The notes under the pieces: model-generated
Databases searched by the model: none
What the model saw: only the letters and a program-made list of their open reading frames with translations
What the model was told of the DNA's origin: nothing
Program-made: the position numbers and the translations under genes
Part shown: positions 26,196 to 34,013 of the stretch, one piece after another
Layout: the number at the start of each line of letters is the position of its first letter
Position numbering within the stretch: position 1 is the first letter of the stretch
NCBI GenBank assembly: GCA_016712525.1
Contig: JADJQX010000006.1
Coordinates: 1,054,001 to 1,118,000 of the forward strand
Direction: 5' to 3'
DNA length: 64,000 nucleotides
DNA from: Myxococcales bacterium
GTDB taxonomy: Bacteria; Myxococcota_A; Polyangia; Polyangiales; Polyangiaceae

Positions 26196-26889
26196 TCGAG
26201 AACCCGAGCGCGCCGATCGGGAGGTCGACCTCGACCTCGTCCGTCGGGATGAAGGCAGGCCGGTCGATGCACAAGAAGCTCTGCTCCACGGGCGTCGTGT
26301 TCTCCCACCTGTGAGGGAACGTGCGTGGCCACTCGAACGCGGCGCCGGGCAATACCCGTTGGCCCTGCACGAGGAAACCCGAGCCGAGCACGAGCTCGGC
26401 CTCGTCGAGGTGGTGGTGCACGTGCGTGGGCAAGACGGTGTGCGGACGGATGCGCTCCCGGTAAACGCCGGAGTGCGCGTTTTCGTACACGACGTCGACG
26501 AACCCGAAGCCCTTCTCCTCGACGACGTAGGACTTCTCCCCGAAGAGGCGCTCGGTCTGCGACGTCTCGTGGGTGCTCGCCTCGGAAGCGCGTGCCACGG
26601 CGCGAGACACAAGCGGGCGCACCGAGTCTTCGGCGTTCGGGAGGAGCACGAGGTCGGCGAGCGCGTCGGCGATCTCGCCGAGAGACGTGAACCGGGCGTG
26701 GGCGAGCACGAACCTGGCTTCGCCTTCGAGACGCGCCGATTGGATGCGGCCTGGGCCTCCGAGCACACCCTCGATCTCGAACGTCACGAGGCGGAGGCGC
26801 CCACCCACGTGGCACGACGTCGTGGCCCGCGCGAGGCGCTCCACGTCCGGTCGCGGACGCGGGGGGGAGAAGCTATGAGCGAGTGTCAT
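26176..26889 (-). CDS. cupin-domain protein with unassigned N-terminal domain
   Basis: A 237-residue cytoplasmic protein. The C-terminal half is a cupin: motif 1 RPHTVLPTHVHHHLDEAELVLG at about 148-169 supplies the metal-binding His and Glu, and motif 2 at about 182-197 (GAAFEWPRTFPHRWEN) supplies the last His. Residues 1-110 are a separate alpha/beta region (RLRLVTFEIEGVLGG, ARFTSLGEIADALADLVLLP) which I cannot place; a degenerate dihydroneopterin-aldolase-like fold was considered because of the neighbour, but not established. It overlaps the SDR stop by four bases (ATGA at 26886-26889). Likely a metal-dependent enzyme or sensor in the same pathway. Confidence 0.78.
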   Translation of the reverse strand: MTLAHSFSPPRPRPDVERLARATTSCHVGGRLRLVTFEIEGVLGGPGRIQSARLEGEARFVLAHARFTSLGEIADALADLVLLPNAEDSVRPLVSRAVARASEASTHETSQTERLFGEKSYVVEEKGFGFVDVVYENAHSGVYRERIRPHTVLPTHVHHHLDEAELVLGSGFLVQGQRVLPGAAFEWPRTFPHRWENTTPVEQSFLCIDRPAFIPTDEVEVDLPIGALGFSSVSRFF

Positions 26890-27632
26890 GACGCCCCCAG
26901 ACCGCCGTCGACGGCGAGCACGTGACCCGTGACGTACGGGGCGCGCGCGAGGTAGAGCACCGCCTCGGCGACGTCCTCGGCGGAGCCTTCGCGGCCTAGC
27001 GGCGTACGGGTGAAGAGCTCGGTGCGCTCGGCGCTGGACGTCTCGCCGGCGATGGCGACCGGGCCCGGAGCGACCGCGTTCACGCGCACGTGCGGGCCGA
27101 GCTCGCGGGCCCACGCGAGCGTGAGCTGCTCGAGCGCCGCCTTGCTCGCGAGATAGTGGGCGAAGGTGTGCCCGCTCGAGTACGCGTGGCGGAGGCATGC
27201 GTCGGTCACGTTCACGATCGACGGCCGCTCCGACCGCCGAAGCGCCGGCAGGAGGCCTTGCACGAGGAAGAACGGCGCTCGGACGTTCACCGCCATCATG
27301 CGCTCGAAGGCCTCGGGGCCGATCTCGGAGAAGGGCACGTGCTCGTAGGCGGCGGCGTTGTTCACGACGAGGTCGACGGCGCCGTGGGCCTCGCGAATGC
27401 GGCCCGCGAGGTCCGTGACGGCGCGCACGTCGGCGAGATCGCAGGCCTCGACGCTCACGCGGCTCCCGAGCACCTCGAGCTCTCGGGCCACCTCGTCCAC
27501 GGCCTCCCGGGACCTGTTCGCGTGCACGACGAGGTCGTACCCTGCTCGCGCGAGGGTCGTCGCGATCGCGCGCCCCACGCGGACGCCTGCCCCCGTGACG
27601 ATCGCCTTCGGGCGGCGCTCGACCTCACGCAC
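26886..27632 (-). CDS. short-chain dehydrogenase, pteridine-reductase (FolM/PTR1)-like
   Basis: A 248-residue SDR. The cofactor motif TGAGVRVGRAIA fits the TGX3RXG pattern that marks pteridine reductases/FolM instead of the usual TGX3GXG. It is followed by VVHANRS (NADPH-type Arg), NNAAAYEHVPF, and the catalytic set with Asp in VTDA (in place of Ser, as in PTR1) and YLASK at about 163-167, then VAPGPVA. Expected reaction: NADPH reduction of dihydro-pterins to the tetrahydro form. GTG start at 27632, overlapping the DCC gene by eight bases. It leads into a cupin and a flavoprotein gene, suggesting a pterin-dependent function. Confidence 0.88.
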   Translation of the reverse strand: MREVERRPKAIVTGAGVRVGRAIATTLARAGYDLVVHANRSREAVDEVARELEVLGSRVSVEACDLADVRAVTDLAGRIREAHGAVDLVVNNAAAYEHVPFSEIGPEAFERMMAVNVRAPFFLVQGLLPALRRSERPSIVNVTDACLRHAYSSGHTFAHYLASKAALEQLTLAWARELGPHVRVNAVAPGPVAIAGETSSAERTELFTRTPLGREGSAEDVAEAVLYLARAPYVTGHVLAVDGGLGAS

Positions 27633-28017
27633 GGCCCACCTCGCACGTCTCGCCCTTCACGCAGCGGCCCGTGAGGCGCAGACGGTTCTTCGCGAAGAGC
27701 CGGTAGCCGAGCTCGAGCGCGTGCGACACCAGAGGGAGGCGGGTGAGCGCGACGACCGGGCCGAAGCCCACGGCCGCGTAGAGCCGGCGAAAGACCTCGA
27801 CCCCTTCGATGGGGGTGCCGTCGGCGAGGCGGCCGTGGATGCGATCCATGAGCTCGGCGAACGTGAGCCCCGTCGACGCGGGGTCGAACGAGGGAGACGC
27901 GATGTCGGTGAAGCGAATCCTCTCGCGGCGCCGGTCGAGCCACTGGAGCATGCGGATCTCGCGCACGCAGAGGGGGCAGTCCCCGTCGTAGAACACCTCG
28001 ACGTCCCAGGTTTTCAT
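27625..28017 (-). CDS. DCC-family thiol-disulfide oxidoreductase-like protein (DUF393)
   Basis: A 130-residue protein with the DCC signature near the N-terminus: FYDGDCPLCVREIRML, that is, a CxxC in a thioredoxin-like fold, then the family's RIRFTDIASPSFDP, GRLADG and VEVFRRLYAAVGF. Two more cysteines sit at the C-terminus (RCVKGETCEVG). Members are predicted thiol-disulfide oxidoreductases, but substrates are unknown. First gene of the four-gene leftward operon, overlapping the SDR start by eight bases. ATG at 28017. Confidence 0.9.
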   Translation of the reverse strand: MKTWDVEVFYDGDCPLCVREIRMLQWLDRRRERIRFTDIASPSFDPASTGLTFAELMDRIHGRLADGTPIEGVEVFRRLYAAVGFGPVVALTRLPLVSHALELGYRLFAKNRLRLTGRCVKGETCEVGRA

Positions 28018-28125
28018 GGCCTAAACACTGATGCTCGCCGCGCACGGTGGGTTTCTCCCAAGGGAGCTTCGCCCGGAGGAGCCGGCCGCGTTTTCAATCG
28101 GGGGCCCGTGCGATAGGGTGGCTTC

Positions 28126-29304
28126 ATGCGGAAATGGGCGTTTTTGCTCGTCTTGGTGTCGTGTACGAGCTTTGGGGCCGACCCTGGTGACGGGCCTTCG
28201 GTCGACGCGGGCGCTGCCGCGGACGCCCCGAGCGACGGCGCGGTCGTGGACGGCGCGGTCCTCCCGGATGGTGCGGTCCTCCCGGTCGACGCGGGTACGC
28301 CACCCCCGGCGTGCGCCGCGTGGGTCACGGTTCAGGGGGCCGCCGTCACGTGCCCCGGGGATGGCTCCGCGCGGGACCTCACGACCGATGCGCAAAACTG
28401 CGGCCGTTGCGGCTTCTCGTGTGGTTCGGGGGGCGCTTGCGAGGCGGGGCACTGCAAGGACGGCGACGCGGTCTCCGGCGTGCGCCTCCTCGGCGCCGGG
28501 CCGGGCGGCGCGATCGTCTACCGCCAGGGGGATCGGGTGCTCGGGACGTTCCTCCCGGGGGGTGCGGGGGAGGTGTTCTCCCCGCCGATCGCCAGTGGCG
28601 CCTCCGAACCCGTCTCGGCGATCGTACGGCGCGGTCGAACCTACGTGCGCACGGGCGACAGCGTGGTGCCGTACCCGGCCGTGGGGTCAGCGGTTCCCTA
28701 TCAGGTCGGGCCACCCACGATCGCGGCGACCGACGCGGGCCTCTTCGTCCCGGGGGCCAATACCCTGAGGCGGTTCGCGATCGACACGCTCGTGTCATCC
28801 GCCGACATTTCGGTCCCGGGGATCACCGAGGTCGCCGCCGACGAAACCGAGCCGGTAGTGATCCAAGCTCAAGGGAGCTCCGCCTCGTTGGCCCGGGTAG
28901 ATGGGAACGGGGCACTCCGTGGGCTCGTCGCCGATGCGGGGAAGGCGCGCTCGCTCGTGGCCCACGGCCGTGACGCGTTCTACGCCGACGGCTCGGCCCT
29001 CATGCGCGTCTCGATCGACGGGGGATCTCCCGAGCTGCTCACGCGCGCCCAAAGCGACATCGTGGCGTACGACGGTCGCCCGGCCGTGGCCGTGAGCCCC
29101 ACCACGGTCTTCTTCGTCCGAAGCCTTGGCGTGAACGACGAGTATGAGGTCATGGCCGTCGAGCGCGGCTGCGCGAGCCCCACCCCGCGGCGCGTGGCCT
29201 TCGCGCAGAACCTCGCGGGCATCGCCGCCAACGAGGGCTATCTCTTCTACGTGGCGAACACGAACACCGTCCGGTCGCAGCGCATCGCGTCGAAGACCCA
29301 GTAG
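28126..29304 (+). CDS. lipoprotein with Cys-rich knot and propeller-like domain
   Basis: A 392-residue lipoprotein: signal peptide with lipobox VLVSC, an Asp/Gly/Val-rich linker, then a small cysteine module (CAAWVTVQ, VTCPGDG, NCGRCGFSCGSGGACEAGHC) of the type that precedes propellers in myxobacterial secreted proteins, and about 250 residues of repeated beta hairpins (GAIVYRQGDRVLGTFLPGG, DAFYADGSALMRVSIDGGSPELL, TTVFFVRSLG, GYLFYVANTNTVRSQRI). Likely outside the cell or on the outer membrane. No enzyme motif. Same design as 12246-13448. Confidence 0.78.
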   Translation: MRKWAFLLVLVSCTSFGADPGDGPSVDAGAAADAPSDGAVVDGAVLPDGAVLPVDAGTPPPACAAWVTVQGAAVTCPGDGSARDLTTDAQNCGRCGFSCGSGGACEAGHCKDGDAVSGVRLLGAGPGGAIVYRQGDRVLGTFLPGGAGEVFSPPIASGASEPVSAIVRRGRTYVRTGDSVVPYPAVGSAVPYQVGPPTIAATDAGLFVPGANTLRRFAIDTLVSSADISVPGITEVAADETEPVVIQAQGSSASLARVDGNGALRGLVADAGKARSLVAHGRDAFYADGSALMRVSIDGGSPELLTRAQSDIVAYDGRPAVAVSPTTVFFVRSLGVNDEYEVMAVERGCASPTPRRVAFAQNLAGIAANEGYLFYVANTNTVRSQRIASKTQ

Positions 29305-29409
29305 TCGCCCTGGCACGCCGCGGCGCCGTCTCGGCCCTCTGTCATGGTTCGGTCATGAACCGGCCAAGGGCGCGGCGAGCCCTTTTTTCATCGAGTAAGG
29401 ATCGTCTCG

Positions 29410-30204
29410 ATGACCCAGGTGCTCATGCCCTCGGCGCTGCCCGAGATCCCCACCCGCCGCCTCAAGTCTTCCGTCCCGCGCTACGCCGCCGGGTTCGGTC
29501 TCATCGCCGCCGTGTCGACGGTGGGCATGCCGCTCGCGCTGACGCTGCTCCCCTCGCGGGTCGCGCGCATCAAGCTCACGAATTTCTTGGGGCACGTCAC
29601 GGGCCGAGCCATCACCTACCTTGCGGGCGCGAAGCCCGAGATCAAGAACCGCGAGCGCATCTCCGACGCGTTCCCGGCGATCTACGTGATGAACCACACC
29701 TCGACGCTGGACCTCTTCTTGTCGATCTGGCTCTGCCCGAGCGGCGGCTGCGGCGTCACCAAGAAAGAGGTCGAGCGCATCCCGTTCTTGGGGCAGCTCT
29801 ACAAGCTCTCGGGGCACCTCATGCTCGATCGCGGCGACCGCGCGCAGTCCGTCGGGGCGCTCACCGAGGTGGCCGAGCTCATGAAGAAGCACCGCCTCGG
29901 CTGCTGGATTTTGCCGGAGGGCACGCGCAGCCACGAGGGCACGCTGAAGCCGTTCAAGAGCGGCTTCGTGCACCTCGCGATCGCCACGAAGCTGCCCGTC
30001 GTGCCGGTGGTCGTCCACGGCGCGAACCGCATCTGGCCGAAGAAGGGCGGGCTCCACGCGGGCGCGCTGCCGATCGAGGTCCTCGAGCCGATCGACACCA
30101 CGGCGTGGCGCGCCGAGACGTCGCGCGAGCACGCCCACCACGTGCACACGCTCATGGCGAACGCCCTCGGGCAGCCCGCCGCCGAGATGCCCCGCCCGTC
30201 CTGA
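29410..30204 (+). CDS. lysophospholipid acyltransferase (PlsC-like), second copy
   Basis: A 264-residue acyltransferase with an N-terminal hydrophobic anchor (about 28-50), HX4D motif in MNHTSTLDLF (about 95-104), VTKKEVERIPFLGQLYKLSGHLMLDRGDR, the LPEGTRSHEGTLKPFKSGFVHLA block and PVVPVVVHGA. Domain order and length fit 1-acyl-glycerol-3-phosphate acyltransferases. ATG at 29410. It differs clearly from the other copy at 15408-16148, so the two probably have different acyl or head-group preference. No operon partner; the next gene starts 105 bases later. Confidence 0.92.
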   Translation: MTQVLMPSALPEIPTRRLKSSVPRYAAGFGLIAAVSTVGMPLALTLLPSRVARIKLTNFLGHVTGRAITYLAGAKPEIKNRERISDAFPAIYVMNHTSTLDLFLSIWLCPSGGCGVTKKEVERIPFLGQLYKLSGHLMLDRGDRAQSVGALTEVAELMKKHRLGCWILPEGTRSHEGTLKPFKSGFVHLAIATKLPVVPVVVHGANRIWPKKGGLHAGALPIEVLEPIDTTAWRAETSREHAHHVHTLMANALGQPAAEMPRPS

Positions 30205-30308
30205 CCGCCGCGCCCATGCAGTCGCCGAGCCGCGTCGCCCTCCGGGGCCGCGCGGCTTCGTCGTTCGAAAAGCGCGGCGCACCGGCGTGAGTCTGGCATC
30301 ATGGCCGT

Positions 30309-31448
30309 ATGGCGACGGTGGTGTCCGAGGCCCTCCGCCGAGGCGACACCCCGAGGGCGCCCGGGATGCGCTCGGCCCTCGTCGAGTTTCTCCTCGTGGG
30401 AGGGCTCACCCCGTTCCTCTACCCGCTCTCGTGGCTCGCGCGGCGCACCTTCGGGCTCGACGCGTCGGAGTACGCGATCGGGTTCTTGATGTTCCACGCC
30501 GCCCACGTCATCAACGACCCGCATTTTTCGGTCACCTACCTCCTCTTCTACGAAGACTTTCGCGCGCGCGCGTTCGGCGCGGCGTTCCCTCCTTCGCTGC
30601 GGGCGCGGTACCTCTTGGTCGGGGTGCTCGCGCCGGTCGTGCTGCTCGTGTGGGCAGGGTATGGCGCCGTCACACGCTCGGCGCCCGCGCTCGGTGCGCT
30701 CGTGCAGACGATGTTTTTGCTCGTCGGCTGGCACTACGTCAAACAAGGCTTCGGTGTGCTCGCGGTGCTCTCGGCGCGCCGCGGGGTCACCTACACGGGA
30801 GACGAGCGGCTCCTCTTGCTCCTCCACGGGTACGCGGGCTGGGCGTATGCGTGGGCGAGCCCCGCCGATCCGGGCACGCTGCTCGAGGAGAAGGGCGTCG
30901 TGTTCACGTCGTGGGCCCGCTCCGTCACGCTGGAGCGGGTGACCTTCGCCCTCTTCGTCGCGTCGTTCGCGGCGGTCGTCGTGATGCTCGCGCGGAGGGC
31001 GCGGCGCGAGCGCAGGTTGCCCCACCCGGCTCCGCTCCTCGCGTACCTGTCGAGCATCTGGGCCTGGTCGGTCTACTCGGGCATCGATCCGCTCGTGCGC
31101 TACGTCGTCCCGGCCTTGCACTCGATCCAGTACCTCGTGATGGTGCGGCTCCTCCGCGAGAACGAGGCGCGCGAGCGGGAGGGCCCACCTCGCTTCGAGC
31201 GCTCGGCCCGCGTGCGTGTCGGTCTCCTCGCGCTCTCGGCGCTCTTCCTCGGTCTCCTCCTCTTTCACGGCGTGGGGCAGGCGCTCGACGCCGTGCTCGT
31301 CACGAAGCGCGAGGCGTTCCTCGACAGCGGCCCGACGCCGTACTTCGCCGCGATCTACGTGGTGGTGAACCTTCACCACTACCTCATGGATACGGTGCTC
31401 TGGCGGCGCGAAAACCCGAAGACACGCTACCTGCGCGGACCGATTTGA
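30309..31448 (+). CDS. polytopic membrane protein with conserved-looking His/Asp clusters
   Basis: A 379-residue integral membrane protein with about eight to nine hydrophobic helices. Several helices or their ends carry polar residues unusual for the membrane: FHAAHVINDPHFSVTYLLFYED (about 57-78), GWHYVKQGFG (about 138-147), LHSIQYLVM near 275 and NLHHYLMDTVLWRREN near the C-terminus. Such spaced His/Asp/Glu clusters are seen in membrane di-metal or heme enzymes (for example Brp/Blh-type or di-iron oxygenases), but I cannot assign a family. ATG at 30309. Not visibly linked to neighbours. Confidence 0.75.
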   Translation: MATVVSEALRRGDTPRAPGMRSALVEFLLVGGLTPFLYPLSWLARRTFGLDASEYAIGFLMFHAAHVINDPHFSVTYLLFYEDFRARAFGAAFPPSLRARYLLVGVLAPVVLLVWAGYGAVTRSAPALGALVQTMFLLVGWHYVKQGFGVLAVLSARRGVTYTGDERLLLLLHGYAGWAYAWASPADPGTLLEEKGVVFTSWARSVTLERVTFALFVASFAAVVVMLARRARRERRLPHPAPLLAYLSSIWAWSVYSGIDPLVRYVVPALHSIQYLVMVRLLRENEAREREGPPRFERSARVRVGLLALSALFLGLLLFHGVGQALDAVLVTKREAFLDSGPTPYFAAIYVVVNLHHYLMDTVLWRRENPKTRYLRGPI

Positions 31449-31477
31449 GCTGGGTCGCCACCTGCTACGCTCGAGGG

Positions 31478-32089
31478 ATGGCGCTCGTCGATCTTCGTAG
31501 GTTGCGCGTGGTCTCACCGTGCGACGCAGGGGAAGGGGACCTCGTGCGCGGCCCTCGCTCCGCCCAGTGCCGCCTTTGCGAGCGCGCTGTGGTCGACGTG
31601 GCGGCCCACACCCAGGAAGAGATGCGGCGCCTCGCCGACGAGGCTCGATCGCGCGGTGAGCGGCTCTGCGGCGAGCTCGTCGTGCGGTCGCGCGATGGCG
31701 CCGTGCTCTTCGCCGACGGCTACGTCGTCCCCGGGCCGACGGCGAGTGGCTCACGCGCCGTCGCGTTCGTGGCTGCTGCGTCGGTGGCGGTGCTCGCGTG
31801 CACGCCCGCTGCCGAGCCCGTGCCCGTGTTGGTCGCCCCGCCGCCGGTCCCTCCGAGCTTGCCGCGTGCCCCGCTCCCGGTGGCGCCCCCTCCGCGGGCC
31901 GAGGTCCCTCGCGAGGCCGTGCCTGCCGAGCCCGAGAGCGCCGAGGAGCCGTTGGCCGAGGACGTGCCGATCGTGGTGACGCCCGTCACGCGCGCCCACT
32001 CGTCGGCGAACGCGCCCGCCCCACCCAAGCCCGCCCCGCCCCGGAAAAAGCCGGGGCACGAGGTCTTCAAGGGCGACATGGCCTACTGA
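31478..32089 (+). CDS. CxxC-containing single-pass membrane protein with Pro-rich tail
   Basis: A 203-residue protein. Residues 1-80 hold a small motif domain: SPCDAG, then QCRLCERAVVDVAAHTQEEM and RGERLCGELVVRSRDGAVLF, which matches a widespread unnamed family with the pattern CxxC, V-D-L-S, T-xx-E, C, DG. A hydrophobic segment follows (about 87-107, AVAFVAAASVAVLAC), then a Pro/Ala/Val/Glu-rich tail of 90 residues with a basic end. Likely topology: cytoplasmic Cys domain, helix, periplasmic tail. Four cysteines in the first domain might bind Zn or FeS. Function unknown. ATG at 31478 with GAGGG upstream. Confidence 0.75.
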   Translation: MALVDLRRLRVVSPCDAGEGDLVRGPRSAQCRLCERAVVDVAAHTQEEMRRLADEARSRGERLCGELVVRSRDGAVLFADGYVVPGPTASGSRAVAFVAAASVAVLACTPAAEPVPVLVAPPPVPPSLPRAPLPVAPPPRAEVPREAVPAEPESAEEPLAEDVPIVVTPVTRAHSSANAPAPPKPAPPRKKPGHEVFKGDMAY

Positions 32090-32102
32090 ATCGTGGCGGG
32101 CC

Positions 32103-33587
32103 TCAGCCCTCTCCGCAGCGGAGCAGCTCGCCCCCGAAGACGTCGATCTTGTGCACCGAGCGGCCGAGCAGCACGCGCGCGCACTCTTGCACGCCCTCGG
32201 TGATCGCGGGGTGGGGGTGCACGCAGTGGTCGATGTCCTCGAGCGTGCCGCCCTTGTCGATGAGGAACGCGATGCCCTGGATGGTGCTCGACGCGTGCGG
32301 GCCCACCATGCGGAGGCCGAGCACGCGCTCCGGCTCGTCACGCGAGGAGAGCAGCTTGATGAAGCCCTCGGTCGCGCGCATGGCCACGTTCCTCGCGACC
32401 AAGCGGTTGTGGACGACGCCGACTCGGTACGGAATGCCCCGCTGCTTGGCCTGCGTCTCGTTGAGGCCGACCGCGGCGACCTCGGGCTTCAGGAAGTAGA
32501 TGGCCGAGAGCGCCTCGTAGCGAATGGGCTTCGGATGGAGCCCGAACATGCGCTCGGCCGCGTGGCGACCCTCGAGCTCGGCCACGTTCACGAGGGCGAC
32601 GTCCATCGTGGTGTCTCCGGCCGCGTACACGTGCGGGACCGTCGTCGAGCGGGTGCCCTCGACGTCGACGCCGCCGGAGGGGGTGAGCTTGACCCCGATC
32701 TCCTCGAGCCCGAGGCCGGCCGTAGCGGGGGCGCGCCCGATCGACACGAGCGCCCGCTCGACCGAGTACGTCTCTTCTCGGCCGTCCGCCCCCGCGACCA
32801 CGTACTCCACGTGATCGCCCGTGCGCCGGAGCGACACGAGCCTCGCTTCTTTGTGGATGTGGATGCCCGCGCCCGCGAACGACCGCGCGACCACGTCGGC
32901 GACGTCGGCGTCCTCGAAGGGGAGGATGCGCGGCTGGCGGTCGATGATGTGGATCTTCGTGCGGCCGAAGTTCCCGAAGATGGCGGCGTACTCGCAGCCG
33001 ACCACGCCCGCGCCGACGATCACCATGCTCTTCGGGAAGTCGCCGAAGGCCTCGACGTGATCGCTCGTGATGACGCGCTCGCCGTCGATCTCGATGCCCG
33101 GGGGCACGCGCGGCGTCGAGCCCGTCGCAATGACGAAGTTGTCGGCCTCGTAGAGCTCCTTCGCGCCGGAGGCGTCCGTGACCTCGATCGCGTGGGGCGA
33201 GACGAAGCGCGCCGCGCCTCGCCGGAGATCGACCTCGCCGCCCGTCTCGTCGGGCTCGGCCAACGTCTCGAGCTGGCGGGCGAGCACGGTCGTCCGCTCC
33301 TCGAGCGCCGTGCGCACCTGCCTCATGACGTCGGTGTAAGATACACGCAGCCCCTCGGCGACGAACCCTCGGTCGGTGCGGGCCGCGAGCGCGAAGTCGT
33401 TCGAGAGGTGCCACATGGTCTTCGACGAGAGCGCCCCGGCGTGGAGCCCCGCGCCGCCGAGCCGGCCCTTCTCGACGAGGAGCACCTTCTTGCCGAGGTC
33501 GTGGGCGCGCATGGCGGCGGCGAAGCCTGCGGGGCCGGCGCCGAGGATGGCGACGTCGTAGCGAGGTGGAGTGGGGGCCTTCGGCAT
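32103..33587 (-). CDS. class I pyridine nucleotide-disulfide oxidoreductase fold, redox cysteines missing
   Basis: A 494-residue flavoprotein related to dihydrolipoamide dehydrogenase and soluble transhydrogenase. It has the FAD motif ILGAGPAGFAAAMRA at 14-27, the NAD motif VIVGAGVVGCEYA, the second FAD motif VYAAGDTTMDVALVNVAELEGR, and the dimerisation domain with the His-Glu dyad HPAITE (His459, Glu464). Where the family has CX4C (GGTCLNVGCxPSK) this protein reads GGAGLHAGALSSK at 44-56, with Gly47 and Ala52 in place of both cysteines. Therefore it cannot use a redox disulfide; a transhydrogenase-like or other two-electron activity is possible. ATG at 33587; stands alone. Confidence 0.93.
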   Translation of the reverse strand: MPKAPTPPRYDVAILGAGPAGFAAAMRAHDLGKKVLLVEKGRLGGAGLHAGALSSKTMWHLSNDFALAARTDRGFVAEGLRVSYTDVMRQVRTALEERTTVLARQLETLAEPDETGGEVDLRRGAARFVSPHAIEVTDASGAKELYEADNFVIATGSTPRVPPGIEIDGERVITSDHVEAFGDFPKSMVIVGAGVVGCEYAAIFGNFGRTKIHIIDRQPRILPFEDADVADVVARSFAGAGIHIHKEARLVSLRRTGDHVEYVVAGADGREETYSVERALVSIGRAPATAGLGLEEIGVKLTPSGGVDVEGTRSTTVPHVYAAGDTTMDVALVNVAELEGRHAAERMFGLHPKPIRYEALSAIYFLKPEVAAVGLNETQAKQRGIPYRVGVVHNRLVARNVAMRATEGFIKLLSSRDEPERVLGLRMVGPHASSTIQGIAFLIDKGGTLEDIDHCVHPHPAITEGVQECARVLLGRSVHKIDVFGGELLRCGEG

Positions 33588-33664
33588 GGCCGCAGCATAC
33601 CGAATCGGACGCGCAGGTTCGCGGTGGCTTTGCGCGCCGGGGGGACGTTTGGCATGCTCGCGCG

Positions 33665-33949
33665 ATGGAAATGTGCGCGCGCTGCGGCCAAGCCCCCGGG
33701 GACATGTTCGCGAACGACGGCGCCCCCGTGTGTAAGGGTTGCTACTACACGGCCGACGCGAACGCGCGCACGTCGGCGGGCGCGCAGCAGCTCGTCTTCG
33801 GGGGCATCGCCGGCATCGTGCTCGGCGTGCTCGTGATCCCGGTCGCGTTCGTGTCGACGCGCCTCGGTGGCGTGCTCATCGCCACGCTGCTCGGCGGCGG
33901 CATCGTGGCGCTCAAGCAGGGGCTCGCCCTGAAACGCAAAGGGTACTGA
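33665..33949 (+). CDS. small zinc-ribbon membrane protein
   Basis: A 94-residue protein with a zinc-ribbon-like N-terminus (MCARCGQAPGDMF ... PVCKGCYY: CxxC at about 3-6 and again near 21-24) followed by two hydrophobic helices (about 45-65 and 68-85) and a basic end. Start chosen at the ATG at 33665 directly before the first CxxC. Small proteins of this plan are common and unassigned. Divergent from the flavoprotein gene. Confidence 0.72.
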   Translation: MEMCARCGQAPGDMFANDGAPVCKGCYYTADANARTSAGAQQLVFGGIAGIVLGVLVIPVAFVSTRLGGVLIATLLGGGIVALKQGLALKRKGY

Positions 33950-34013
33950 CCGAAGGACGACCGGGGCGCGAGCGCTCGGCGCGCTGCACCCCGGCTCGTC
34001 GCCGACGCTCGGC

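Noticed and set aside
26176..26889. Dihydroneopterin aldolase (FolB) fused to a cupin
   Set aside because: The neighbour is a pteridine-reductase-like SDR, but the N-terminal 110 residues do not show FolB's conserved opening or the Glu/Tyr/Lys set, so only the cupin part is named.
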